Source: CAYXZO01 sp964469505
GTDB lineage: Bacteria; Fidelibacterota; UBA8477; JABMPR01
DNA length: 32,361 nt
Direction: 5' to 3'
Assembly: GCA_964469505.1 (NCBI GenBank)
Contig: CAYXZO010000026.1
Span: 1 to 32,361, forward strand
A model generated the notes under the pieces. It saw nothing but the letters and a program-made list of their open reading frames with translations, had not been told where the DNA came from and did not search any database. This document shows, piece after piece, positions 8,351-16,569 of the stretch; the stretch's first letter is position 1; each line of letters begins with the position of its first letter. The translations under genes and the position numbers were made by a program.

Positions 8351-8450
8351 NNNNNNNNNNNNNNNNNNNNNNNNNNNNNNNNNNNNNNNNNNNNNNNNNN
8401 NNNNNNNNNNNNNNNNNNNNNNNNNNNNNNNNNNNNNNNNNNNNNNNNNN
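8351..8450. other. 100-N scaffold gap
   Basis: Exactly 100 N, the conventional length for a gap of unknown size. A plus-strand gene enters from the left and a minus-strand gene from the right. Both lose their 3' ends, and further genes may be missing. Confidence 0.98.
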
Positions 8451-8819
8451 GATTTTATCCGCCTGCTTCTGGAGGGTATGAAAGATTAAAAAACCCAGAG
8501 AACCTGCCGCTAGGATCACGATTCCCGCGACCAAACCTCCAAATCGCAGACGGGCTCCACCCCACATGTCGATTCTTATGGCGTAATGGGCGAAGACTAG
8601 GAACGCTGCCATTATACTCCAGGCAAAAAGAACCACGGCGGTATGTTGTAATCGACGCGGATTTTTGCCTGCATAAACCACTACAATCCAGACTAACAAT
8701 CCGCAGGTTAGTAGCAAAAGGCTCCATACAATCTTACCTATCACTAATACTGCGATTGCTGCAAATACTGATGCAACCAATACTAAAGCAGCCACGCGAC
8801 GGGTTTGAAGTTCGTTCAT
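8451..8819 (-). CDS. integral membrane protein, 3' end lost in scaffold gap
   Basis: About 123 residues are visible with four hydrophobic helices (about 11-27, 30-48, 62-80 and 91-112). A short cytoplasmic-looking stretch (HTLQKQADKI) follows and then the gap. The last part looks like the entry to a soluble or coiled domain, as in sensor kinases and signalling proteins, but no such domain is visible. The start ATG at 8819 has AAGGAGG about eleven bases upstream. Function unknown. It is divergent from the gene at 8938. Confidence 0.65.
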
Positions 8820-8937
8820 ACCGGCATTTTCCTCCTTAGCTTCCTCTCTGGAGGTAGCAAATTAGCTGTAAGGCTTGTTTTTACAATTAAAATCCCCCAA
8901 TGTTGGCTCATCTCCATCACCTGGTTAACTTAGTCCT

Positions 8938-10746
8938 ATGCCCCGCAAAATTTTTTATTTCCTTATTTTGGTAGCCAGTTTTATGTGGACTGGAAAAGTT
9001 GCGGGTCAATTTACTCCTTTCCGCGATCCATTTATGTTCTCTTTCGGCAATGTGGCTGTTGGATTGAGTTATTTGCCATGGAATCCGGGAACTACAATTA
9101 AGCTGGATTCCCTGGCATTTGAGGTGCCCCAGGGCAATTTTTGGAATCGCACTCTCGTTCGTCTGCGGGCAGACCTCTTCCGTTACAACTGGCTTTACCG
9201 AGTTTTTCCCCAGGCTTGGGTTGACTTACCCACAGGCATAGGTATTACTCACTGGTGGGTATTTAATCGAGTACCGCTACCCGACAACTGGCCTCAAGAG
9301 TTTACAGAGCATGGTAAGAACTACAAAGGCTTACAATTTTCACCAGCGGTTTGGGAAATACACATAAGTCAATCTTTCCTCTATCCCGTAATGCGCAATA
9401 TGCTGGTGGACGGAGTGTTTACCGCCGGGTATGCCTGGCTCTGGATGTATCAGAATGACGCCAAGGAACGGGCCTATATGGCTTCCGCTCCCGATTGGGG
9501 CTTTTTAATAGGGGTGCATTTTTTACTTCCGGGGGACGCCCAATCCCGGTTTGCGGCGGGCTTTAACGTGGGCTATTTCCGTCAGCGGTTCACTTATCCC
9601 GCTTCCACTAATTCTATCCGTGACTACTTGAACGGAGAATATTCCTCACCCATTCGCGAGGTTGATGCCAGCCGTTGGGAAATTTCTTTCGATTTGAGAA
9701 TCCTCCTCGGGGGCTATCGCAATGAAGCCTACCATGCCCATCAGGTGCTGGAACAGGGTGATTATCTCAAAGCTGCGGAGCTGTATGAGCAGTTTCTTAA
9801 TAAATACCCCCATCACCATAATCGAAAATTAGTACAAAAAGAATTGGAACGCGCCCGGAGGGGATTTGCCAAACAATACTTGCAGATGGCCAGTGCTGCC
9901 TATAATAGCGGCAAATTCACTATGGCCCTACTGAAAATGGAACTGATTCCCCGTTTACCGGATAGTACCCTGATAGATACGGTGGAACGTTTCCTTACTC
10001 GCTTGAGCGACACTTTGCAGGCCATGACCGTTGGGTATTTCAAGCAAATGCGTTTTCAGTCCGGTGAAAAACTACTAGACAATCTTGCTCGTATTCAGCG
10101 TCTGGAACAGAGGTTGTTCCGGCCTTTTAATGCCACAGGATACACCGATACTGAGACTTTGAAGAACCTGTGGGCTCTAGATTATTTCACCCGAGCCTAT
10201 GCCTTATACGCCGCGGGAGTTTATGAACGTGCACTGGCCTGGGCCCAAAGGGCCGCGGCCCTAGAACCAGAGTATGAACCCGCTGTTGCTGAATTGCAGA
10301 AAGAAATTGGTGCAGGGAAAATTGCTGATGCCAATCGAGGCATTCTCCGCCAGGACACACTCTTAGTTTTGGAATCGATGCGGGAAGCGAAAGAATTGGA
10401 TCCCCGCCTGGCATTGGTGGTAGACGAACATATTCAACGTTTAGAGAAAGTAATAAAAGCTCGTTTGGTGGAAAAACTGGAGCGGCGGGTGCGGGCCGAG
10501 TTGGAAGCCGGCGGGTATTTTCTGGACAGCCTTACCCACGCAGACCCCAACTTTATGCCCTACCTGGGGCTGGGGCTCCGCGGTGTCCTTGCCCGGGCCG
10601 GCCCGCCAGATAAAACCTATCGTTTAGGTCCCATCAAGCTCTGGGTGTATCGCCGGGAACGGATCAAACCGTTCGCTGTCTATTTTTATGATGATGCCGT
10701 GATTAAGGTCTGGTTGCTAAAGCGGATACAGTCCGCCACCCGCTAG
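8938..10746 (+). CDS. envelope protein with beta-rich N-terminal region and TPR-like repeats
   Basis: I do not recognise a named family. Residues 1-23 form a signal peptide (FYFLILVASFMWTGKVAGQ). Residues about 25-255 are rich in Trp, Tyr and Phe with alternating hydrophobicity, like outer-membrane strands (SFGNVAVGLSYLPW, GIGITHWWVFNRV, SRFAAGFNVGYFRQRFTY, WEISFDLRILLGGY). From about 260 the protein becomes helical with TPR-like units: AHQVLEQGDYLKAAELYEQFLNKYP, MASAAYNSGKFTMALLKME, and YALYAAGVYERALAWAQRAAALEPEYEPA. Charged helices lie at about 470-530. A compact C-terminal part (LGLRGVLARAGPP to DDAVIKVWLLKRI) ends the protein. ATG 8938 has only a weak ribosome-binding site. Its stop overlaps that of the convergent AI-2E gene. 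Confidence 0.7.
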   Translation: MPRKIFYFLILVASFMWTGKVAGQFTPFRDPFMFSFGNVAVGLSYLPWNPGTTIKLDSLAFEVPQGNFWNRTLVRLRADLFRYNWLYRVFPQAWVDLPTGIGITHWWVFNRVPLPDNWPQEFTEHGKNYKGLQFSPAVWEIHISQSFLYPVMRNMLVDGVFTAGYAWLWMYQNDAKERAYMASAPDWGFLIGVHFLLPGDAQSRFAAGFNVGYFRQRFTYPASTNSIRDYLNGEYSSPIREVDASRWEISFDLRILLGGYRNEAYHAHQVLEQGDYLKAAELYEQFLNKYPHHHNRKLVQKELERARRGFAKQYLQMASAAYNSGKFTMALLKMELIPRLPDSTLIDTVERFLTRLSDTLQAMTVGYFKQMRFQSGEKLLDNLARIQRLEQRLFRPFNATGYTDTETLKNLWALDYFTRAYALYAAGVYERALAWAQRAAALEPEYEPAVAELQKEIGAGKIADANRGILRQDTLLVLESMREAKELDPRLALVVDEHIQRLEKVIKARLVEKLERRVRAELEAGGYFLDSLTHADPNFMPYLGLGLRGVLARAGPPDKTYRLGPIKLWVYRRERIKPFAVYFYDDAVIKVWLLKRIQSATR

Positions 10747-11867
10747 ATCACCTGGTGCCTTTTTAAACCTGCCAGAATTTCATCCAAGATCACCTTAATA
10801 ACTCCCCAGGCTGGGACCGCCAGCAGCATCCCCAAAACCCCCCACTGTGAGCCGATGAGGATCACTAACATGACGGTAAGGGGGTGCATCTGCATCGATC
10901 CGGATACCACCAGCGGCGAAACCAGGTTATTATCAATGAACTGAACGATGGCAAACATCACGATTATATGCACAATGTAGTACCAATGAGCGGCAGCCAC
11001 CGGGTCACCGATGTTATTGTAAAGGCTAACTACGATAGCAGGTAAAGTGCCCATAACCGGTCCAACGTATGGAATGATATTGGCTATCCCCGCAATGCCG
11101 GCAATTAAGAATGGCGCAGATATATTGGCGTGGAACCCCCAGTTGAGAATGTGCAAGCCAATGACGGACTCGATGGCAATGGCAGTGGCGGCTAACAATT
11201 GTCCTCTAATGAATCTGGTGAGATTTAGCGACATCTGGTAGTTAATATTTAAAGCCATTTCGAAATAGCGATTGGGTACCATCTCCAGGATCTTTTTCGT
11301 TATGCGATCCCCATCGACTAGGAAAAAGAAAGTTATGATCAAGATGAAGATAAAAGTGGAGACTACATTCACGGCGCCGGCAATGACCGTTTTTATCTGT
11401 CCGAAGAATCCGGCTACGATCCGACTGACGTTGGAGGATTTGATTTCAAAACCGGGGACATAGGCTGCGATAGTCGTATTAAAGCGGTCCACCAATTCGT
11501 TGATCTTGCCCCCATGAGTTGCCTTCTGAACGGTAGACAGAATTCGGCTTCCTTCTTCCAATAAAGTAGGAATACCCTGCACCAGCATTATCACCAGCAC
11601 AGCCAGAAAACCCACCAGCAATATAAGGGCTGCTAGGCTGCGCTTAAGACCGCGGCTTTCCATCCAGTCCACCAGGGGACCTAACAGAGTGGAGAAGAAT
11701 ACCGCTAGAATGACTAAGAAACTTACTTTGCCCAGATAGGGGAGAAAGGTCAACAGGCCCCAGAAAGCCAGAATCAACAATCCGAAATAGAAGAGGGTCT
11801 TAAAAAGGTGGAAGTTGAAAGCCCGGATGGATTTGAGGGAGATCTCTACAGGTTCCCGGGCGTTCAT
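10743..11867 (-). CDS. AI-2E family transporter (PF01594)
   Basis: Polytopic inner-membrane protein of 374 residues with about eight hydrophobic segments. Family signs include the early PYLGKVSFLVILAVFFSTLLGPLVDW region, a soluble loop (about 100-160), FFFLVDGDRI, and then IAGIANIIPYVGPVMGTLPA and PLVVSGSMQMHPL near the C-terminus. Members export autoinducer-2 or act as Na+/H+ antiporters; the substrate here is unknown. The ATG at 11867 overlaps the stop of the cyclic-nucleotide-binding gene as ATGA, so the two are probably coupled. At its 3' end the stop TAG shares a CTAG palindrome (10743-10746) with the stop of the convergent gene. Confidence 0.9.
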   Translation of the reverse strand: MNAREPVEISLKSIRAFNFHLFKTLFYFGLLILAFWGLLTFLPYLGKVSFLVILAVFFSTLLGPLVDWMESRGLKRSLAALILLVGFLAVLVIMLVQGIPTLLEEGSRILSTVQKATHGGKINELVDRFNTTIAAYVPGFEIKSSNVSRIVAGFFGQIKTVIAGAVNVVSTFIFILIITFFFLVDGDRITKKILEMVPNRYFEMALNINYQMSLNLTRFIRGQLLAATAIAIESVIGLHILNWGFHANISAPFLIAGIAGIANIIPYVGPVMGTLPAIVVSLYNNIGDPVAAAHWYYIVHIIVMFAIVQFIDNNLVSPLVVSGSMQMHPLTVMLVILIGSQWGVLGMLLAVPAWGVIKVILDEILAGLKRHQVI

Positions 11868-12397
11868 TTGTTTGCTTCGTCCTCGTTTTGCTTGCAGAGT
11901 CGAGTTACCTCAGCCAAGCGTTCGTCAGTTTCCCGTAATCTGACAGCTAGAACTCCTGCTAGAGCTAATAAAATCTTGTTTCCCGTGACCGGTTTGGTCT
12001 GTATCAATTTCATCAAATCGGCGTGGAAAAATCCTAATAAGACACTTTTCTCTAAAGCCACGGCCGAGGCCGAGCGGGGAGCTTCATCCAGAAGTGCTAA
12101 TTCACCAAAGAAATCGCCTTTGGTCAGTTTTCCGAGCAGATTTGGCTCCTGGCCAGGAATTTCTTGAAAAATCCCGATGGTTCCCTGAATTATAATATAC
12201 ATTCCACTGCCGGGATCGCCCTGATGGAAGATTTTCTCCTGGGCTGCATACCGTCGCAGGTGGGCCAGTTGTTCAACATACTTGCGTTCCCGACGAGTCA
12301 GATCCTTGAATAAATAAATATTCTCCAGGATCACTTCAGCTTCGCTGCGTTCACGTTGTAATTTTTCTTTAAGGCTTCTGAATAGCATCGTGCCCAT
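11864..12397 (-). CDS. stand-alone cyclic nucleotide-binding domain protein
   Basis: A single cNMP-binding beta-roll lies at about residues 27-145 of 177. The phosphate-binding cassette reads GDFFGELALLDEAPRSASAVA, very close to the CRP/PKA consensus with the Glu and Arg present. Earlier strands include FHQGDPGSGMYIIIQGTIGIF. No helix-turn-helix, kinase or channel domain follows; the C-terminal 30 residues are a charged helix. Start: ATG 12397 has GGAAGG ten bases upstream. A GTG at 12406 would leave that site almost touching the start. It overlaps the AI-2E transporter by 4 bp, suggesting that it may act on that transporter; this is inference. Confidence 0.88.
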   Translation of the reverse strand: MGTMLFRSLKEKLQRERSEAEVILENIYLFKDLTRRERKYVEQLAHLRRYAAQEKIFHQGDPGSGMYIIIQGTIGIFQEIPGQEPNLLGKLTKGDFFGELALLDEAPRSASAVALEKSVLLGFFHADLMKLIQTKPVTGNKILLALAGVLAVRLRETDERLAEVTRLCKQNEDEANK

Positions 12398-12444
12398 AAT
12401 GTTCACCTTCCGTTAGATGCTAAAAACTAACCACCGTGAGCCAT

Positions 12445-12481
12445 AAAAAAAAGCTCTCCCACTGGTAAGTGGAAGGCTTTT
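12445..12481 (-). terminator. intrinsic terminator after the dockerin metalloprotease
   Basis: Read on the minus strand, an inverted repeat (AAAAGC with GCTTTT outside and CCACT with AGTGG inside a GGTA loop) is followed by eight T. It starts about 35 bp past the stop of the dockerin protein. Part of the stem is mismatched. Confidence 0.65.
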
Positions 12482-12515
12482 AGGGGATTTGAACGTTATT
12501 GAGGGAAAAGGGCGG

Positions 12516-14195
12516 CTAGTTGATTATGATGTCAACTAGGTTGACCACATCCTGGATAGTGACCTGACCGTCTTCGTTTACATCCGCTGCACATAGTTCT
12601 TCAGGCGTCGGCGTTGTGCCCGTGCCTAGGAGGACATTCACCAACCGTACCAGATCAGAAACGTCCATTTGGGTGTCATTGTTGATATCACCAGGGGTGC
12701 AGGAAGCTACGTTAGCTGGAGTACAGGTGTAGCTAAAACTAAAGTTGGAACCGTAGGTTTGGGTTACGACCGGGATTAAGGCGCCGAACACGGCATTGCG
12801 CATATCCAGAATTATGGAGCCGTCGTTATTGGCATCCAATTCCATGGCTTGCCAGAAAACTGTATCGTCGGCATACCGCACCGCAACCATGGCGGCCATT
12901 TGCGTTCCGTCCTCGCCGTTGAAGTCTATTTGTAAACCGGTGGTGTTGGGAGGGTTGAGCCGGATCATACGACAAGCCAAATGCTCCGGAACACTTCCAT
13001 TGATGGACACGGGATAACTACTATGGGTGTGATACAGCGTGGCTGTAGGGAAACCAGTTATACCCGCTTCATCGTATCCGAACAGGGAATGCCCGAGATT
13101 ATCGGTTACCGCCCGACTACCGGTAAAAAAGTTCCACACCACATACTCCTGGAAAGCCTCGGCTAAGGTAGTATTCCAGGGGAAGGCGCTTAGGGCCGCC
13201 TGATAACTGGACAGCACTGTTTGACCCGTGTGGGTTTGGCGCCAGGTCCAGAAATACTGAATCAACGGTGCGGAAACATAGGAGTTGTTGCCGAATCGCT
13301 GGTGGAGAAAGTCCTCCCAGAAATAATCCTCGTATGAACCAGCACCACCATGGTCTAATCCCCAATGGGGATGCGAAAAAGGATCACCATAGCCGGTAAA
13401 GTTCAGCATGGAATCGTTTACATAGTCGTAAACGAATTCCTCGGCCCAGGTGGCATCTAACTCAACCCAACCACCCTCGCTCCAATGACTACCGGAATAC
13501 TGGCTGGCGTGTTTGAATTCATGGGCACAAGTGACCTTCATGGCTCCCCGTTGATTTCCGTCTGGATCCTGGTTGCTCCCGAACCCATAAAAAGTATTGT
13601 GGAGTACCAGTCGGGTTCCCTCCATACCATCCACGCCGGTGGTGGTGGTATAGCCATAGGAACTCATGCTCTCGAAACTAACGTTATACATTCCATCGCC
13701 GCCGGTAAGGTTAGGACCCACGAATCCGGCACTGTCTACTTCCATCTCCCAGGTATGGTCCAGGTATTCTGCCGCCCACTCCACGTAATCCGGCACACCA
13801 TCCATATCGCTGTCGGTGGCCGGCACCGCATTGGCTCCGGTAGTGGAATATGTCAAAAGAAAGATGCCGCTGGGACTAGTGTAGGTTGAGCGCAAGTCCA
13901 TGTCCGGTTGAAGATAGTGGTCACCAATAGCCCTCACCGTTGATGACAATTGAGAACGCAACTCTTCGAACTCTCTGATAATAGGAGTTGCGCAGCGGAC
14001 TATTACCGGCTGAGCGGGTTTAAAACGGGGATCCATTTTAGTCTGGTCAAACACCAGGTATAATTTGTTTAAAACCTTTTCGTCCAGGGTTATTTGCCCC
14101 TGTTCGTAGGCTTGATCAATGAGGGAAATGGTTGGTTGGGACGCCAGAACGGAACCGATAAAAAGTCCACTAAGCCATATTTTCAAAAGTTTCAT
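12516..14195 (-). CDS. secreted HExxH metalloprotease (MXAN_6640-like) with C-terminal type I dockerin
   Basis: A signal peptide (MKLLKIWLSGLFIGSVLAS) precedes a long N-terminal region. A calcium-type DSDMDGVPDYVEWAAEYLD segment lies at about 128-147. The zinc motif HEFKH is at 225-229 (H225, E226, H229), preceded by TCA. The sequence WVELDATWAEEF after it offers acidic candidates for a third ligand. The C-terminus carries two dockerin repeats, GDINNDTQMDVSDLVRLVN and ADVNEDGQVTIQDVVNLVD, with the D-x-N-x-D calcium pattern. They end at the last residue (about 495-559). Architecture and spacing resemble the putative metalloproteases annotated as MXAN_6640-like. Start: ATG 14195 has GGGAGA ten bases upstream; a TTG at 14225 lies further out. 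Substrate unknown. Confidence 0.82.
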   Translation of the reverse strand: MKLLKIWLSGLFIGSVLASQPTISLIDQAYEQGQITLDEKVLNKLYLVFDQTKMDPRFKPAQPVIVRCATPIIREFEELRSQLSSTVRAIGDHYLQPDMDLRSTYTSPSGIFLLTYSTTGANAVPATDSDMDGVPDYVEWAAEYLDHTWEMEVDSAGFVGPNLTGGDGMYNVSFESMSSYGYTTTTGVDGMEGTRLVLHNTFYGFGSNQDPDGNQRGAMKVTCAHEFKHASQYSGSHWSEGGWVELDATWAEEFVYDYVNDSMLNFTGYGDPFSHPHWGLDHGGAGSYEDYFWEDFLHQRFGNNSYVSAPLIQYFWTWRQTHTGQTVLSSYQAALSAFPWNTTLAEAFQEYVVWNFFTGSRAVTDNLGHSLFGYDEAGITGFPTATLYHTHSSYPVSINGSVPEHLACRMIRLNPPNTTGLQIDFNGEDGTQMAAMVAVRYADDTVFWQAMELDANNDGSIILDMRNAVFGALIPVVTQTYGSNFSFSYTCTPANVASCTPGDINNDTQMDVSDLVRLVNVLLGTGTTPTPEELCAADVNEDGQVTIQDVVNLVDIIIN

Positions 14196-14309
14196 CTTAA
14201 CTAATCTCCCGGTCTTTTCGGGCAAATTAAGCTATCTAGCACAGGAAACAATCACACTGTCCCCCGTAGCTGGTTTGTAATCAAGTTGTTAGCTATTTTT
14301 TTTCGTTAG

Positions 14310-14690
14310 TTAAAAGATTTTTCCTAAAACGTAGCCAATTACCACCCCAACGAGCAACACTATGGTTAATACCCGCCCTTGCACGACCTGGGAACCATAG
14401 CCCTTCTTTACAAAAAGCACTGAAACGAAATATCCCAGCGCATTGAGAATCCAGAAGAAGGGTATGGAAAGTACTTTTATGATCAAGGGGCCCAGGAAAG
14501 GAATCATAGCAACCAAAGCCACGATACCTGTGAACACGTTGGACAGCAGGCCGACCAGCAGAACAAGCCCTGCCATCAAGCGTTTGTCCCAATGTTGGAT
14601 GATCCCGATATATACAAAAACCATGGCTAACAGGATGAACAGCAAAGGTTGCCAGTAAGCACGGAGAAAGTCGAGGATTTTACGCAACAT
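14310..14690 (-). CDS. small integral membrane protein
   Basis: About 126 residues from ATG 14690, with four hydrophobic segments (around LLFILLAMVFVYIGII, LMAGLVLLVGLLSNVF, IVALVAMIPFLGPLIIKVL and ILNALGYFVSVLF) and a final one near VLTIVLLVGVVIGYVLGKIF. No family is recognised. The frame extends to a TTG at 14717, which overlaps the stop of the DUF3108 gene as TTGA, a pattern used elsewhere in this window, so the longer form is possible. Being last in a run after MgtE, a glycosyltransferase and a DUF3108 protein suggests an envelope role. Confidence 0.65.
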   Translation of the reverse strand: MLRKILDFLRAYWQPLLFILLAMVFVYIGIIQHWDKRLMAGLVLLVGLLSNVFTGIVALVAMIPFLGPLIIKVLSIPFFWILNALGYFVSVLFVKKGYGSQVVQGRVLTIVLLVGVVIGYVLGKIF

Positions 14691-14713
14691 GGGTCTCCAA
14701 TTTCTACTGCTGA

Positions 14714-15436
14714 TCAAGGGTTATCAAGTTCCAAATCCACTACTTCCGGGGGAGTACCGAAGCGACCTTTTACGATCAGGCCGGAGGAATCCACCCATAA
14801 ATCTACTCTTGCACCCGGATGCGCGATATGTCTTGTCAGAATGTCCGTTTTGGCCAAAAACCTACGCCCCCTCGCTGTCCCAACGCGCATTATGAGATGT
14901 TGTAATCGCTGACCGCCCGTCTGCTCGAATTGGCGTTCTACGCTCACCTGCCAGATTTGACCCTCAATAAAAACCCGTATCACCGCAGGGAAATCAACGG
15001 CAAAGGCCTTTGATTCCAGGTAATGCACTGCAGAAAAGATGGTAAACGTGCCTTTAGGTACTTTGACCTTGTGGCCGTTGAATAAAAAATGGGTGCTATC
15101 TTGCCGACGGCCCCGGGTTTGCTGAATAAAAGACCATTCTTGAATGCTTTTGTTCCAGTACTCGGGGGCGAAGGTGGTTGAATCGAAGGTGGTGGAGTAA
15201 ACATTGTGGAGCTTGACGAATAGCGCGTTCCAGAGTGGCTTGGGCCGGTTGTCATAGCTGATTGTGGTTTTCCCTGCCCGATGTTGAATGTGCTGGATAA
15301 CATCCACTAGAGGCATGCCTAAAAAGGAAACTGTGTAATGGCGTTGGAGAGTTGTTTGCCCAGGGGGAGTACTATTCCCTAGTGTTTTGGTTATAATTAC
15401 ACTGCAAGCAACCAAAATGAATAAGATCTTTTTCAA
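14714..15436 (-). CDS. DUF3108 domain protein, secreted
   Basis: A 240-residue protein with signal peptide (MKKILFILVACSVIITKTLG). It shows the DUF3108 pattern: a beta-rich region with YTVSFLGMPLVDV near the start, then FTIFSAVHYLESK, a VIRVFIEGQIWQVSVERQ strand pair, and a C-terminal RVDLWVDSSGLIVKGRFGTPPEVVDLEL. DUF3108 proteins are periplasmic or outer-membrane associated; their molecular role is not established. The start is TTG at 15436, with AAGGGA seven bases upstream and a TTGA overlap with the glycosyltransferase stop. A non-ATG start is likely since no ATG lies near the signal peptide. Confidence 0.8.
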   Translation of the reverse strand: MKKILFILVACSVIITKTLGNSTPPGQTTLQRHYTVSFLGMPLVDVIQHIQHRAGKTTISYDNRPKPLWNALFVKLHNVYSTTFDSTTFAPEYWNKSIQEWSFIQQTRGRRQDSTHFLFNGHKVKVPKGTFTIFSAVHYLESKAFAVDFPAVIRVFIEGQIWQVSVERQFEQTGGQRLQHLIMRVGTARGRRFLAKTDILTRHIAHPGARVDLWVDSSGLIVKGRFGTPPEVVDLELDNP

Positions 15437-16557
15437 GCGGTGTTCCCTTTCCAGCTATACCGGCCCCGAACCCCGGCCAATCCTGTCAGAACCACATATG
15501 GAATTTGAAACACAAACCAGAGCGGGAACCATTTCAGAAGTTCCTTTCGTCGAAAAATGCGAGCTCCGGTGAAAAGCATCAGTCCCTCACCCAAAGCTTT
15601 GAAGGCCAATAAGGACACCCACCATGGCCAGGAGAATATGGCCAGTAGCGGATTAATGAGCAGTCCTAGGTTAAATAGAAAAGCACTAGTCAGGAAAACG
15701 AAGAATCCTGGTCTTTGACGCCATTGGTAACGACTATTGGACGCCCAGCGGATACGTTGCTGCAGTAACGCTTTCAAAGTGGGCTGAGGATTAGTCTCAA
15801 CGAACGACTCCGGGGAGAATTGAAAAGTCGCCCGGTAACCAGGTATCCCTCCGATGGCCTGTATTAAATAAACATCGTCTCCCGAAAGAAGCTTGGCCAC
15901 GGGCCAGAAACCATCCACGGCAGCGAACAAAAAGCGACGATAGGCTAAATTCATTCCACTGGCACTCCAGGTAAGCCCATGTTGAATAGCTCCCGCCCCA
16001 GCGGCCATTAGACCTAAGAAATCCAAAGCTTGTAAGGCTTCAAACCAGTTCCGGGCGCGAATCCCGGCGAATCCAGCCACCACACCCGTGGTGGGACCAA
16101 AAGCCTGCACCATGGATCGCACCCAGGTGGGAGGGACCCGGATATCGGCATCCACACTGCAAATGATTTCAGCCCGGGCTTGTTGGATGCACTGGGAGAG
16201 GGCATACTTTTTAGGAGTCATCTCGGGTATGGTCTCTTTAATGCGGATGATGTGCAGCCGTGGTTCACGACGGGCATATTGAGTCAGTATTTCCGGCGTA
16301 GCATCGGTGGAACGATCATCAGCCACGAAAAATGTAAGTTTATCCGCGGGATAATCTTGGGCTAACAAGCCCTCTAAGAAACTAGGCAGGTTTTCGGCTT
16401 CGTTCCTGGCGGCGCAAACTACCGCCACCGTTGGCAGTTTTTCCGAGGAATCGTTCTTGGGGACAGCTCGTCTTAAGCCAAGCCATAGGAAAACCAATAC
16501 TCCCAAATAAGCCGATCCGCTTAGTAGGATTATCCAAACCAGCGGAGATGGATTCAT
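15433..16557 (-). CDS. family 2 glycosyltransferase, membrane-anchored
   Basis: GT-A fold glycosyltransferase of 374 residues. An N-terminal transmembrane helix lies at about 7-28. The catalytic domain shows VAVVCAARNEAENLPSFLEGLL, the VADDRSTD nucleotide-binding Asp pair (80-81), the DAD motif at 136-138, GDDVYL, and QQRIRW as the (Q/R)xxRW signature of processive-type enzymes. Three or four hydrophobic segments follow at the C-terminus (about 265-365). This layout resembles enzymes that add sugars to a lipid or polymer at the inner membrane. The product cannot be told. It lies 12 bp after mgtE and overlaps the DUF3108 start by TTGA. Confidence 0.88.
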   Translation of the reverse strand: MNPSPLVWIILLSGSAYLGVLVFLWLGLRRAVPKNDSSEKLPTVAVVCAARNEAENLPSFLEGLLAQDYPADKLTFFVADDRSTDATPEILTQYARREPRLHIIRIKETIPEMTPKKYALSQCIQQARAEIICSVDADIRVPPTWVRSMVQAFGPTTGVVAGFAGIRARNWFEALQALDFLGLMAAGAGAIQHGLTWSASGMNLAYRRFLFAAVDGFWPVAKLLSGDDVYLIQAIGGIPGYRATFQFSPESFVETNPQPTLKALLQQRIRWASNSRYQWRQRPGFFVFLTSAFLFNLGLLINPLLAIFSWPWWVSLLAFKALGEGLMLFTGARIFRRKELLKWFPLWFVFQIPYVVLTGLAGVRGRYSWKGNTA

Positions 16558-16569
16558 TTTTTCCCGGGG

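Noticed and set aside
8193..8819. One gene spanning the N gap on the minus strand
   Set aside because: The part left of the gap (8193-8350) is the antisense of the TPR lipoprotein; continuity through 100 N is an artefact.
11864..12397. CRP-type transcription factor
   Set aside because: The protein has only the cNMP domain; no helix-turn-helix follows.
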